The notes: generated from the letters alone by a model not told the origin. Positions 1-8,645 are shown, numbered from the stretch's first letter. The stretch is 64,000 nucleotides of DNA from an uncultured Cellvibrionales bacterium (GCA_913020115.1 CAJWBQ010000026.1:1-64000), one strand, 5' to 3'. Program-made: numbers and translations.

Positions 1-198
1 GAAACCGGCAATACCAATGTCGTTATCTGGGAAGCCACCCAGCTTCGCTTTCGACAAGCGGTGCTTAAAGGGCGGCTGTTGCTGATCAAAGGGATTATGG
101 AAAGCAAACACAATGTTATTCATGTGATTGCGGGGGAAATCATCGATCACAGCGATCAATTGCCAAACATTTCCACCAAGTCGAGAGATTTTCACTGA
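1..198 (+). CDS. dnaE2: Error-prone DNA polymerase DnaE2 (ImuC), C-terminal end only
   Basis: An open frame runs from the first base to a TGA at 196-198 and encodes 65 residues. The gene is cut by the window edge, so only the extreme C-terminus is visible. The tail reads as an OB-fold-like strand pattern (NVVIWEATQLRF, then LLLIKGIME and NVIHVIAGEI) and ends in KSRDFH. That ending is typical of DnaE2-type DNA polymerase III alpha subunits, the SOS-induced translesion polymerase that works with ImuA/ImuB. ImuA and ImuB, if present, would lie upstream outside the window. The family call rests on a short fragment; a replicative DnaE tail is less likely because of the SRDFH ending. Confidence 0.75.
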   Translation, partial: ETGNTNVVIWEATQLRFRQAVLKGRLLLIKGIMESKHNVIHVIAGEIIDHSDQLPNISTKSRDFH

Positions 199-293
199 GG
201 CTATCGATGTAAGACGACACCCAAGAAACTAAGAGGATGTTCTTTTTTCGATTAAATCATGCATAATAAAACAACGCTTACACAAGGTTTATT

Positions 294-1346
294 ATGCTTT
301 TACTTCTACTTTACATCACCATTGCGGTGGGATTTTCTTTTCTTTGCTCAATCGCGGAAGCGGTACTACTGAGTGTCAACAACCCTTATATTGCACTGCT
401 GGAACAAGAAAAAAGGTCTTCCGGCAAAGTGCTTCGCGAACTTAAAGACGACATCAACAAACCCTTAGCGGTTATTCTCAGCCTCAATACCATCGCCCAT
501 ACAATAGGCGCGGCTGGGGCTGGCGCTCAAGCCGCCGCCGTATTTGGCAGCACCTCGGTAGGGATTGTCTCGGCCATTCTAACCTTGGTGATATTGATAT
601 TTTCGGAGATTATCCCCAAGGCACTGGGCGCCAACTATTGGCGACAGCTCGCCCCCTTCACCGGCGTGTGTTTGAAGTATCTTATTAAGCTGCTGTACCC
701 CTTTGTGCTTCTCTCGGAGTCACTCATAAAATTTCTCCCTTTCGAGCCCACCCTACAAGGCTTCAATCGCAAGGAGTTTGCAGCGATGGCTGTGCAAGGT
801 GAACAAGAAGGCATGCTCGAAACCCAAGAATTAAGCGTGCTGAAAAACCTCCTGCTCTTACGTGACATACAAGTTAAACACGTAATGACACCAAGGTCTG
901 TGGTCTTCAGCCTGGCCGAGAACCTTAATGTGGACGATTTTTTTGATCAACACCAAGAAAAGAAATTTTCACGCATTCCCCTAAAATCAGAATTGAACGA
1001 AGAAGAAATCACCGGTTTTGTATTACTCAATGACCTACTGCTAGAACAAGCAAAGGGCAATGGCAGCAGCCAATTACAAGAGTTTCACCGCGATCTGCCA
1101 GCCCTAATCGGTAGCATTAGCGTTTCGAGGGCCCTCGAGACACTGTTGGAAAATCACGTCCCTATGATGCTAGTGGTGGACGAGTACGGTTCTATGCTCG
1201 GCATTGTTACCCTGGAAGATTTGTTGGAAACTTTAATTGGCCAAGAAATTATCGATGAGGGCGATGCGACAGTAGATATGCAAAAACTCGCGCGCCGGCT
1301 CGCCAAACGCCGCAAGAAAGCATTGGGTTTGAAATCCTTGGAGTAA
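294..1346 (+). CDS. CNNM/DUF21 transmembrane protein with CBS-domain pair
   Basis: 350 residues. The N-terminal ~150 residues form a DUF21/CNNM membrane domain with several hydrophobic segments (starting MLLLLLYITIAVGFSF and including a LVILIFSEIIPKALG stretch typical of the family). Residues ~190-320 form a tandem CBS pair (VKHVMTPRS at the first CBS, MLVVDEYGSMLGIVTLEDLLE at the second). The usual C-terminal CorC_HlyC domain of hemolysin-like/CorB proteins is missing, so this is the short form. Family members are linked to Mg2+/divalent cation efflux or homeostasis, with CBS domains sensing adenine nucleotides. An AAGG ribosome site lies ~8 nt before the ATG. It is convergent with the AraC gene, 11 bp away. 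Confidence 0.85.
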   Translation: MLLLLLYITIAVGFSFLCSIAEAVLLSVNNPYIALLEQEKRSSGKVLRELKDDINKPLAVILSLNTIAHTIGAAGAGAQAAAVFGSTSVGIVSAILTLVILIFSEIIPKALGANYWRQLAPFTGVCLKYLIKLLYPFVLLSESLIKFLPFEPTLQGFNRKEFAAMAVQGEQEGMLETQELSVLKNLLLLRDIQVKHVMTPRSVVFSLAENLNVDDFFDQHQEKKFSRIPLKSELNEEEITGFVLLNDLLLEQAKGNGSSQLQEFHRDLPALIGSISVSRALETLLENHVPMMLVVDEYGSMLGIVTLEDLLETLIGQEIIDEGDATVDMQKLARRLAKRRKKALGLKSLE

Positions 1347-1357
1347 GCTGAAAAAGA

Positions 1358-2095
1358 CTAAACAGCCGCAAAGATTGAATTTGCCTGCCGAAGGGACATG
1401 CCAAAGAAGCGTCGAAAAGTACGGCTCATATGGGCACTGTCGGAAAACCCAGCCAAATGGGCCGCATCAGTGGCCGAAGCCCCTTTAGCTATTGCCGCAA
1501 TGGCACAGTTCATTCGTCGCCAAAGCAAGTAAGGGCGCCAACTTATGCCCATCTGCTGGCTAAAGAGATGCAGAAAACGCCCCTCTGATAAACCAACTTG
1601 ACGGGCTACTTTCGAGGCTTTCCAATCACCCGATAGGTCACGGTCCAGTTCATTTAACAAGACTGTAATTCGCTCATCGGATATGGCCGCCGGTGAGTTA
1701 GACAGGGTTTTACTTAAATCGAGATCGAGGCCAATAGCCATGAACAAAGGGCTTAGCATTGGCGCGGGATTATCACTCGGCTTTGGCGCATCTACGCTCG
1801 AGGGGATAAGCCCCGATATCGGCAGCACAGCTTGTTGCCCCAAACACTCAGACAGCTGCTGGCCCAAGTGGCTTCTAGGCTCCACCAATACAACCCAGCC
1901 CGCGTCCATCTGCAGTTGATGCTTAACCTGAGAATTTATGATTAAGGGCCCGCTAAGCTCCCCCGTATCAAACTGACACAGCGCTCGACTCATGGGCCAA
2001 ACTAGCTGAATTGAATAGTGACTATGGGGTGCCGCATCCAGCGAAGCGCCAAATATAACCAAGGTTCCCGGGTTTAGCCAAATAGTAGTTAACAT
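1358..2095 (-). CDS. AraC-family transcriptional regulator
   Basis: 245 residues. The C-terminal ~100 residues are an AraC/XylS double helix-turn-helix: SKVARQVGLSEGRFLHLFSQQMG is the first helix pair, and DAAHLAGFSDSAHMSRTFRRFFG with MSLRQ closing is the second. The N-terminal half resembles a cupin-like sensing domain but has no motif that reveals a ligand. It stands alone, convergent with the CBS protein and divergent from the DUF3703 gene, so its target cannot be inferred. The stop codon lies only 11 bp from the preceding gene's stop. Confidence 0.88.
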   Translation of the reverse strand: MLTTIWLNPGTLVIFGASLDAAPHSHYSIQLVWPMSRALCQFDTGELSGPLIINSQVKHQLQMDAGWVVLVEPRSHLGQQLSECLGQQAVLPISGLIPSSVDAPKPSDNPAPMLSPLFMAIGLDLDLSKTLSNSPAAISDERITVLLNELDRDLSGDWKASKVARQVGLSEGRFLHLFSQQMGISWRPYLLWRRMNCAIAAIAKGASATDAAHLAGFSDSAHMSRTFRRFFGMSLRQANSIFAAV

Positions 2096-2378
2096 CGATA
2101 GGTGGACCTATAAGCTTGGGCGATATCTACGGCATTATCACACTTCGATGAAGCATTTAGAATGCCTTACAAGGCGTTCAAGCCTCCAGCCATGCGCCCG
2201 TTCAGCTACTGCCCGCCATTTCGCCAGAAATTCTTGAGCTCTATAGCCAGTTTGTTCAATTCACGCCCCTAGACTTAACGCTACTATAAACAGGCCGCGA
2301 TGAGGTGAAGATAATTTCGAGAGCCGCCACTCGGGCCTAACAACATCCGTTAGCCATAGAATTTAAGAGGAGTATGAA

Positions 2379-2714
2379 ATGAAGAGTCGCCTACGCAATC
2401 AGTTCGAGTATGAAATGAGAAAAGCCCGAGACCTGTACGAAATGGAAAATTATACACAGTCTTATTTCCATCTAGAACGCGCCCACATTCTTGGTCAGAG
2501 GTACTATATCCCTCACGTTAGAAGCCACTACTGGATGTATAAGGTCGCCATCAAACTCAGCGATGTTAGAGAGACAATAGGCCAGCTTGCTCGAATTATC
2601 ATGAGTGTGGGTTCACTGGTGGGAACAGTGCCGCTGGGAAACACAGGTCGCGCTCGAATTAGCCCTGTTAAACCAATGCCTATACCCGAAGATCTTCAGG
2701 CTTATTTCGAGTAG
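2379..2714 (+). CDS. DUF3703 family protein
   Basis: 111 residues. The sequence matches my recollection of DUF3703, a small soluble helical family: an N-terminal FEYEMRKARDLYEMENYTQS helix, then FHLERAHILGQRYYIPHVRSH, then a central VGTVPLGNTGRARISPVKPMPIPEDL segment. The ATG is preceded by a strong AAGAGGAG ribosome site at 2367-2374. It is immediately followed (10 bp) by a metallo-beta-lactamase-fold gene in the same direction, so the two probably form an operon. No function is known to me for the family. Confidence 0.8.
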   Translation: MKSRLRNQFEYEMRKARDLYEMENYTQSYFHLERAHILGQRYYIPHVRSHYWMYKVAIKLSDVRETIGQLARIIMSVGSLVGTVPLGNTGRARISPVKPMPIPEDLQAYFE

Positions 2715-2724
2715 GATTAAAATT

Positions 2725-3732
2725 GTGAAGCTGAGAAAATGGCTAACTTATTGCGGCGTTTTTGTTGTTATTTTTTCGCTGTCCGCATTGGTCTATTTTT
2801 CAATAGCCTTTAAAAATGGCATCGACTCTATTGCGGCGGAGTGGTCTGAGGCACAGCCAAATCCACTAGGTGACTTTGGCAGCACTAAAACTTTATCCAT
2901 CTTACCGCTAGTTAATTGGCATACACGGGACAATTCTCTTCAAGGAGAAGCCGGGGTATCTTATTTAATCAAGACAGACCACAACACTTTATTATTCGAT
3001 GTGGGATTCAACAAAGGCGGAAACTCCCCTTCCCCGCTTGAACACAATATGGCCCAGCTTGGCATAGAAATAGAAAGCATCGATACAATTTTTCTAAGTC
3101 ACGCGCATTTGGATCATCGCGGCGGCCAGCAGTGGGTCAATAAAAACACCTTCTCCATAGGAAAAGAACAGATTGATCTTTCCGATAAGAAAATATATTC
3201 ACCCATACCAACGGAATATCCCAACGCTCAGGTTACCGTCACGCCTAAGGCCACAATCATTGCTGAAGGAATGGCAAGCTTAGGAGCGATACCCAGGCAG
3301 CTCGCTATTGGTAGGATCGAAGAACAAGCCTTAGTTATCAATGTGGAAGGAAAAGGAAATGTAATTATCGTCGGTTGTGGTCACCAAACGGTGCCAAAGA
3401 TATTGGCTCATAGTGCTAAGGTATTTAATGCCCCTTTATACGGCCTAGTCGGCGACCTGCACTATCCACTGCCTGAGGGGCGCTTGAGTTTTTTTGGCAT
3501 TAACCTACAGCGCCGTTTTGCCTCTGGTGACGGGCCTCATAAACCAATAACTTTAGCGACCATGGAGCGCGATCTGGATTTGCTAACAACGCAAAATCTC
3601 GGTGCAATCGCCTTAGGGGGACATGATACAAGCGACCAAGTCATTGAACGCTTTAAGCTTAGATTTGGCGACAAATACCATCATGTGAGAGTTGGCGATT
3701 GGATAGATATTGTGCCTCCCAATCAAAAATAA
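2725..3732 (+). CDS. Membrane-anchored metallo-beta-lactamase-fold hydrolase
   Basis: 335 residues from a GTG start at 2725, which has a TAGGA ribosome site ~8 nt upstream. The frame is open to 2605, but that start would overlap the DUF3703 gene by 110 bp and give an implausible N-terminus. The N-terminus has one hydrophobic segment (WLTYCGVFVVIFSLSALVYF), so the enzyme is probably tethered to the membrane with its catalytic domain outside. The metal motif HAHLDH (in FLSHAHLDHRGG) is intact, followed by VGCGHQ, GDLHYP and GGHDTSD ligand-like motifs. The pattern resembles the dihydropterin/ribofuranosyl-aminobenzene phosphate synthase-like MBL group; the substrate is unknown. Confidence 0.85.
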   Translation: MKLRKWLTYCGVFVVIFSLSALVYFSIAFKNGIDSIAAEWSEAQPNPLGDFGSTKTLSILPLVNWHTRDNSLQGEAGVSYLIKTDHNTLLFDVGFNKGGNSPSPLEHNMAQLGIEIESIDTIFLSHAHLDHRGGQQWVNKNTFSIGKEQIDLSDKKIYSPIPTEYPNAQVTVTPKATIIAEGMASLGAIPRQLAIGRIEEQALVINVEGKGNVIIVGCGHQTVPKILAHSAKVFNAPLYGLVGDLHYPLPEGRLSFFGINLQRRFASGDGPHKPITLATMERDLDLLTTQNLGAIALGGHDTSDQVIERFKLRFGDKYHHVRVGDWIDIVPPNQK

Positions 3733-3790
3733 CCTTGAGCACATGGGTAATTATTTCAGTGATGCTTTTTCAGACGCGCTTAAAGTAATG

Positions 3791-5248
3791 TCAATTACGC
3801 TTACGCGCCGGCGTTTTCCGCCCCGCTTTGTCGATCTTCATAAATTCATAACGGCCATGACTAAAATTAACCTCCCCCACTTCAAGCGCGCGAAACAAAG
3901 CGGTCCAGCTCGCGAGCAATCCTGAGCGGCGAGTCAGGCGGCCCAATTTGTCAAAATCCACATCGCTCACATTATGGGCTTGAGAGCCCCACACTTTTGC
4001 AAGCAGCGCCTGGTCGCGGCGGGAATTGTACTCATACTCGAGGGCGGCTTTCGTTAGCGCTATGCCCTCGCGGTCACGAGTAATAAAGCGAATTTCATAT
4101 TCGCTATCGAACTCTAAGGTGTCTCGATCCTCGTTGAGCACAACACTTTTGTCCACAATAATACTCTTCCTAGAATGCACGCCTTTCACTAATTGGTAGG
4201 GCACGGTGTCCATTTCAAGCAATTCAAAACCCGCATCGGTGTCACGAAAGGCGTTGGAGATGCTAACCCGCCTTCTGCCATCGATATCAACGATGGCATC
4301 AGACTCAATGCTAAGGCTGCGATGTGCAAAGTCGAAACAAGCTTTCAAAGCTTTTGGGTCCAGTGTAGGCAGCTCGCGAATGCTGTGCTCACCCCACTGC
4401 AGGAGCAGCTTTTGATCTGAACGAAAGATCAAGGCGGCAGGCAAGCTGGAAAAGCGCGCTATTTCACCAAAGGCAATGCCTCCGGATACTATGATTTCTG
4501 GAATAGTGGCCGCTTCCGTTTCGCTCCCAAGGTCAGTTTTAAGAAAACGATCTGGCTCACCGCGCCGGTAGTGACGAGCGTATTTACCTTCATCGGGAAA
4601 TACCGAGCCACTGTCTGCAAGCATTGGACGGTTCAGCAGAGAGAATTCCTCAACAGTAGAATCACTCTGCCTTGCGGCAGGCGTTTCCAGCACCAGCCTC
4701 TGCCCAGCAGTGGCATAGAAACGACCCGGGTTTTGTGCATCTTCAATTGCATAGGCAACAGCACCAAAATAGTGACGCAGCTCATAACCCAAGGCCTGTA
4801 TTTTCGTGGCTAAATCTACCGTTAGTTCACGATCGGAAGCGGGAAGAGTAATTACAAGCCGCTGCTCACTGGCTTGATTCAACCAATCAAAAAGAAACTG
4901 CGTGTCTGTGCGAGCTTGGTCGAGTTTAGGCTGTGCGATTAAAGCGCCAATTTCATTCTGGGCAATTGCTTGTTCCCAGTTTCGAAGAGCGTCACTGCCA
5001 GGAAAATGGTTTCTAGGGATATCTGCCAAACGCCCCAACCTAGGCTTTAATAAAGGAATAGAAAGCGCCTGTGCAGCGTTCAAATTGCGCGCCACATCAA
5101 AATTATCCAAAGCTGGAACCAGAGAATCGAGCAGTTTATCTTCAGGAGAGGCTGGGTCTAGTAGGCTGCCATAGGCTCCAAGAGCGCTCAGGGCGAATAC
5201 CAGCACAATGAAAATCGAGGAAATTCGTTTATTTTTAAAATAGACCAT
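3791..5248 (-). CDS. Uncharacterised protein with N-terminal membrane segment
   Basis: 485 residues with no family I recognise. Residues ~8-28 are hydrophobic (SSIFIVLVFALSALGAYG), consistent with a signal anchor or uncleaved signal peptide, so most of the protein is probably periplasmic. The rest is a mixed alpha/beta sequence with no obvious repeats or metal motifs, and the C-terminus is strongly basic (KIDKAGRKTPARKRN). The ATG has only a weak ribosome site. It is convergent with the MBL-fold gene (58 bp apart) and lies downstream of the FAD oxidase, separated from it by a terminator hairpin, so it is probably a single-gene unit. Confidence 0.7.
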   Translation of the reverse strand: MVYFKNKRISSIFIVLVFALSALGAYGSLLDPASPEDKLLDSLVPALDNFDVARNLNAAQALSIPLLKPRLGRLADIPRNHFPGSDALRNWEQAIAQNEIGALIAQPKLDQARTDTQFLFDWLNQASEQRLVITLPASDRELTVDLATKIQALGYELRHYFGAVAYAIEDAQNPGRFYATAGQRLVLETPAARQSDSTVEEFSLLNRPMLADSGSVFPDEGKYARHYRRGEPDRFLKTDLGSETEAATIPEIIVSGGIAFGEIARFSSLPAALIFRSDQKLLLQWGEHSIRELPTLDPKALKACFDFAHRSLSIESDAIVDIDGRRRVSISNAFRDTDAGFELLEMDTVPYQLVKGVHSRKSIIVDKSVVLNEDRDTLEFDSEYEIRFITRDREGIALTKAALEYEYNSRRDQALLAKVWGSQAHNVSDVDFDKLGRLTRRSGLLASWTALFRALEVGEVNFSHGRYEFMKIDKAGRKTPARKRN

Positions 5249-5340
5249 GCCTATAGGTATAGCAGCTTATTCCGCTGACCATAAATTTTACACGCGCTAC
5301 CGAGCTTTGATACCAGCACTGGACATCAACGCTGAGTATC

Positions 5341-5373
5341 AAAGGCGGCAGGGAAAGCCTTGCCGCCTTTGTC
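5341..5373 (-). terminator. Stem-loop terminator downstream of the FAD oxidoreductase
   Basis: AAAGGCGGCA (5341-5350) pairs with TGCCGCCTTT (5361-5370), and the stem can be extended inward by a G-U and two G-C pairs to about 13 bp with a short loop. It lies 7 bp beyond the oxidoreductase stop codon. The T-run is short, so efficiency is uncertain. Confidence 0.6.
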
Positions 5374-5376
5374 GTT

Positions 5377-6681
5377 TTACAGCATATCGAGCAACTTGAA
5401 ATAGAGCATTCCTACCGCAAGCCCTGGGCGCCGCAACAGCTTGCCTCCTGGAAACGGCCAGTGTTTTATTTTTGAAAACACATCAAAACGCTCAGCAGTG
5501 CCGCTGATCATTTCAGCGGTGATACGGCCCATCATGTGAGTGGGTGCAACGCCATGCCCTGAGTAGGCTTGAATATAAAAGACATTGTTCGCAAGTCGGC
5601 CTAATTGCGGCATGCGGTTAAGCCCAATGCCCATTTGACCGCTCCAAGCATAATCGATATCAACCTTGGCCAACTGGGGGAAGACTTTGAGCATTTTTTT
5701 TCTCATAGTGCCTTCCAAATTGGCCGGCTCTAAACCGGTGTAGTTAGACAGGCCGCCAAACAACAAGCGCTTATCTGCACTGAGGCGGAAGTAATCCAAG
5801 GCTGTTCTAGGGTCACACACGGCACTGTCCGAAGGCATGATAGATTTCGCCAGCGTATCGGATAGCGGTACTGTCGCAATCACTGAACTGTTTGAAGGCA
5901 GTACTCGAGACGCCAGTTTAGGGGCCAGATTTTCCATATAAGCATTGCCGCAACAGACCACAAAATTGGCGGTCACCGAACCCTTCTCCGTGTGAACGAC
6001 CGGCTTTTCACCATAAACAATTTTGTTCACTCGCGAGAGCTCAAAAATCTTCACCCCCAAATTTTCCGCCGCTCTCGCTTCACCAATACAAAGATTTAAT
6101 GGGTGCACATGTCCATTGCCACTTGGGTTATACAATCCACCACAGTAAGCATCTGAGCTAACAAATTGTTTCACCTCTGTGGCATCGAGTAACTTGAGCT
6201 GAGCGGGGTTGCCCATACGCTCTTCGTATTGCCGCCACTCTTCAAACATTTTCATATGCCGAGGTTTAAGGGCAACATCCATATAACCCCATTTCAAATC
6301 GCAATCGATCTGATATTTTTCCACTCGCGCTTTAATAATACCCGTGCATTCAATACCCATATCATAGATAGCGCGAACACCTTCTTTACCGATGGTTTTT
6401 TCGAATTGTTCGGCGTCGTGACCAATACCGCCAATCACTTGACCACCATTGCGGCCAGTCGCCCCCCAGCTGATTCTATTGGCTTCGATCAAGGCGACTT
6501 TATAACCTTTTTCGGCAAGCTCTAGGGCCGTATTCACGCCGCTAAAACCGCCGCCAATGACCGCAACATCAACCCGTACATCGCCTTCCAAAATGGGGTA
6601 ATTTGTCGGCCAGTTGGCCGTGGCTGCGTAATAGGAGTTCGTATGGTTCTGTGTTTCTGTGGAAGCTTTTAAGCCTAGCAT
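5377..6681 (-). CDS. FAD-dependent oxidoreductase, PuuB/DadA-like (gamma-glutamylputrescine oxidase type)
   Basis: 434 residues, the usual length for the DAO family. The N-terminal dinucleotide-binding motif VAVIGGGFSGVNTALELAEKG is followed by ISWGATGRNGGQVIGG, the conserved flavin-contacting segment of PuuB-like oxidases. YAWSGQMGIGLNRMPQLGRL and YIQAYSGHGVAPTHMMGR at the C-terminus complete the FAD site. N-terminal TNSYYAATANWP is also typical of PuuB homologues, which oxidise gamma-glutamylputrescine in putrescine breakdown. No other puu gene is nearby, so the substrate assignment is family-level only. A GAGCGAGAAC ribosome-like stretch precedes the ATG. Confidence 0.85.
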   Translation of the reverse strand: MLGLKASTETQNHTNSYYAATANWPTNYPILEGDVRVDVAVIGGGFSGVNTALELAEKGYKVALIEANRISWGATGRNGGQVIGGIGHDAEQFEKTIGKEGVRAIYDMGIECTGIIKARVEKYQIDCDLKWGYMDVALKPRHMKMFEEWRQYEERMGNPAQLKLLDATEVKQFVSSDAYCGGLYNPSGNGHVHPLNLCIGEARAAENLGVKIFELSRVNKIVYGEKPVVHTEKGSVTANFVVCCGNAYMENLAPKLASRVLPSNSSVIATVPLSDTLAKSIMPSDSAVCDPRTALDYFRLSADKRLLFGGLSNYTGLEPANLEGTMRKKMLKVFPQLAKVDIDYAWSGQMGIGLNRMPQLGRLANNVFYIQAYSGHGVAPTHMMGRITAEMISGTAERFDVFSKIKHWPFPGGKLLRRPGLAVGMLYFKLLDML

Positions 6682-7181
6682 AATGTTCTCGCTCTAATGT
6701 CAGAGGCGCGCCGGTGAAATAGATTCAAAGATGGCACGCATTCTTTCGCCAGTCATTCGTTAAAATAACAGTGCGCTGAAGTAGTGTTTGTATAAACCGT
6801 GATTTATTAGGCGAGGAGAGCCGGGTCTTCGTCTTCGCTACGGAAGAAATTTTGCCACGCAGAAGAGGTCATCGCAAAATGAGACCATGCTATATAGGTG
6901 GGGCTTGGAGGGATCCTAGACATATTATGTAGCCCTGTTAAGGCGATGTTAAATAAATTAGGGGGCGAAATTCTCGTTCGCGCCTAATTTACTACAAGCA
7001 AAGTACCTTTGGCAATCTTCGGCTAAAACCATAGCCCTTTATTTCACAATAAGCACAATTCGCAAAGATAGCCAAGTGAAGACGTGCACAGGCCTATGGT
7101 TTAGCTATCTGGTACCGGCCCGAAGAAACCGAATACGCGGGCCACCAGACCTGAGCTGGGAGATCAAGCTCTAGTGCTTAC
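6682..7181. other. 500-bp intergenic region with one doubtful 38-codon frame
   Basis: No standard-size gene is visible. On the minus strand a 38-codon frame (6807-6923) encodes a peptide containing AWQNFFRSEDEDPALLA. It lies just upstream of the FAD oxidase gene and has no convincing ribosome site. It could be a small protein, a decayed gene end or chance. I see no repeat or tRNA-like structure here. Confidence 0.3.
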
Positions 7182-7766
7182 CTACAGCTCACCAATCTGT
7201 TCTGTGATGATGCCCAGCACTGTATCAATTTCTTTAGCATTCAGCGCTCCCTCTTTAAAAAACAGCACCTTGCCTCGTGACGAAACAATGGCGATGGCGG
7301 AATTTTTCTTGCTGAGTTCCCAAGTCTTCTGACCATCCCCTTTTTTATCAGCCACAATGCTGCTGTGTTTATACAGTCTCTTTTTACTTTCAAGTTCCGC
7401 GCTCACAAAACCGGCGGTACCCCACATGGCATCGTCGATATTTACGATGGTGGTCACTAGGTGTTTCTCGAGAGGAAAATTCATCTCTGCCAGTGTGTCG
7501 GTTAATGGTTTATTGAGATCACTCGCTTTTTGCCGTCCAGCAACATATTGCAGGGTGTGCACCCGCGGTTTACTACCATCGCCGCCCAGTACTTTGCTGT
7601 CCCAGGCCGCGAAAGAAAAGTTGTCATTACTGAGCAGAAGCTCGCCGTCTTCATTAATCTGTAATGCTGGCAAGGGTTTGCCAACACTGATTTCAGCATG
7701 GCTAGACAAACTGCTCACCGCAATCAGTAAAATTGCAGAGTGAAAGAGTGCTTTCAAGTAGTTCAA
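7182..7766 (-). CDS. ytfJ: YtfJ-family periplasmic protein
   Basis: 194 residues from a TTG start at 7766, which has a GGAGAT ribosome site 6 nt upstream; the frame can be extended to 7817, but then the signal peptide would be buried. From this start the N-terminus is a clear signal peptide (NYLKALFHSAILLIAVSSLSSHA, cleavage before EISVG). The mature part follows the YtfJ pattern, a thioredoxin-fold-related periplasmic family: VGKPLPAL near the start, VHTLQYVAGR, NIDDAMWGTAGFV, IVADKKG and a C-terminal VLFFKEG. YtfJ proteins lack a redox CxxC, and none is present here. Function is unknown. It stands alone between the FAD oxidase and the acetyltransferase. Confidence 0.82.
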   Translation of the reverse strand: MNYLKALFHSAILLIAVSSLSSHAEISVGKPLPALQINEDGELLLSNDNFSFAAWDSKVLGGDGSKPRVHTLQYVAGRQKASDLNKPLTDTLAEMNFPLEKHLVTTIVNIDDAMWGTAGFVSAELESKKRLYKHSSIVADKKGDGQKTWELSKKNSAIAIVSSRGKVLFFKEGALNAKEIDTVLGIITEQIGEL

Positions 7767-7858
7767 GATAATCTCCAATAGGTATGGATGGCTAATCAAC
7801 CCAGACAGTTTGAACAAAGGTATGGGCGGTATAAAAACTAACTGTACACAATTTACTA

Positions 7859-8293
7859 CTAAGCCAGTGCCATGTGCAATAAAGGGTAAGGCCTACCCTG
7901 CCCATCGAGTTCAGAGCGACCAATAACTTTAAAACCTAAATGCTCATAGAAGCCTAAAGCCTGAATATTTTGCTCATTGACATCCACCTTGGTCGCACCT
8001 TGCTTTTGTAGGGCATGAACCAGCAGACTGGCGCCTACTCCTGTGCCACGAGCCTCTGGTGATATGAACAACATTTCGATATTACCGTCTTCCACACCAC
8101 TAAACCCTATGATTGCTCCGGCCTCGTCTTTGACGCAGTGTAAATGAACCGCGTCAAAATAATGCTCCAATATCAGCGGCTTCAGCTCTACTATCGTTTC
8201 CTCGTTGAGAAAGTCGTGTGTGGCACGCACAGAGGCCTCCCATACTTCGATCAAAACAAGGTAATCATCCTTTACAACGGCTTCAACATTCAT
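7859..8293 (-). CDS. GNAT family N-acetyltransferase (YjaB-like)
   Basis: 144 residues with a single GNAT fold. The acetyl-CoA loop is LFISPEARGTGVGASLLVHAL (Q/RxxGxG/A as RGTGVG), followed by KVDVNEQNIQALGFYEHLGFKVIGRSELDGQG, which matches the C-terminal pattern of YjaB-type acetyltransferases. The N-terminal VWEASVRATHDFL segment is also typical of that subgroup. The acceptor substrate is unknown. It is probably monocistronic; the next gene downstream is 93 bp away. Confidence 0.88.
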   Translation of the reverse strand: MNVEAVVKDDYLVLIEVWEASVRATHDFLNEETIVELKPLILEHYFDAVHLHCVKDEAGAIIGFSGVEDGNIEMLFISPEARGTGVGASLLVHALQKQGATKVDVNEQNIQALGFYEHLGFKVIGRSELDGQGRPYPLLHMALA

Positions 8294-8420
8294 AAATCAC
8301 TCGTCAACTTCTAGTTCAACTTTCTTCAAAAACGGCGCAGCCACATTTAAGCCAATAAACTCTGTGCTGTCTACTGCTCTTAGCGCCACCGCTAAATTTC
8401 AGCCTCATGCCCTATAAACA

Positions 8421-8450
8421 TTGACGACACTCACTGGAATTCAGTATGCT
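8421..8450 (+). promoter_or_regulatory. Putative sigma-70 promoter for the leader/argD transcript
   Basis: TTGACG (8421-8426) and TATGCT (8445-8450) are separated by 18 bp and are good -35/-10 matches. Transcription would begin around 8456-8459, almost exactly at the ATG of the leader peptide, which would make that peptide leaderless. Confidence 0.5.
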
Positions 8451-8458
8451 ACCGCCCC

Positions 8459-8551
8459 ATGAACACATACCTCACCCTAAACCGCCAGCTGCGACGCCGA
8501 ATCGATATCGACGGGAATACTGCTGCATGGGTGAAAAACAGTGATTGCTAA
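8459..8551 (+). CDS. Putative arginine-rich leader peptide (attenuator) of argD
   Basis: A 30-codon frame, MNTYLTLNRQLRRRIDIDG followed by 11 more residues. It contains four Arg codons within six positions (CGC CAG CTG CGA CGC CGA). It is followed by a small hairpin that encloses its own stop codon (AGTGATT/AATCACT) and then by a strong intrinsic terminator 27 bp further on. It lies ~95 bp upstream of a gene of the acetylornithine transaminase family, an arginine biosynthesis enzyme. The arrangement of promoter, short Arg-rich frame, terminator and structural gene is that of a transcription attenuator. No ribosome site is visible, so translation would have to be leaderless, as reported for trpL of Sinorhizobium. 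The role is inference. Confidence 0.5.
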   Translation: MNTYLTLNRQLRRRIDIDGNTAAWVKNSDC

Positions 8552-8577
8552 TCACTAAAAATAAACACCGCTAAAAA

Positions 8578-8608
8578 GGCCGCAGATATTCTCTGCGGCC
8601 TTTTTTTT
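8578..8608 (+). terminator. Strong intrinsic terminator / attenuator before argD
   Basis: GGCCGCAGA pairs perfectly with TCTGCGGCC around a 5-nt loop and is followed by eight T residues. It stands 38 bp upstream of the transaminase ATG in the same direction, so it must be read through for expression from the 8421 promoter. I found only a weak candidate antiterminator partner (CTGCG within the leader frame). Confidence 0.85.
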
Positions 8609-8645
8609 GGCCTAAATAAAATCACTCAATCAAAAGGCGCACATC

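Noticed and set aside
2605..2724. Longer N-terminus of the MBL-fold protein
   Set aside because: It would overlap the DUF3703 gene by 110 bp, and the extra residues are not membrane- or domain-like; the GTG at 2725 has a ribosome site and gives a normal signal anchor.
6807..6923. 38-codon gene upstream of the FAD oxidase
   Set aside because: No convincing ribosome site and no recognisable sequence; kept only as a note in the intergenic entry.
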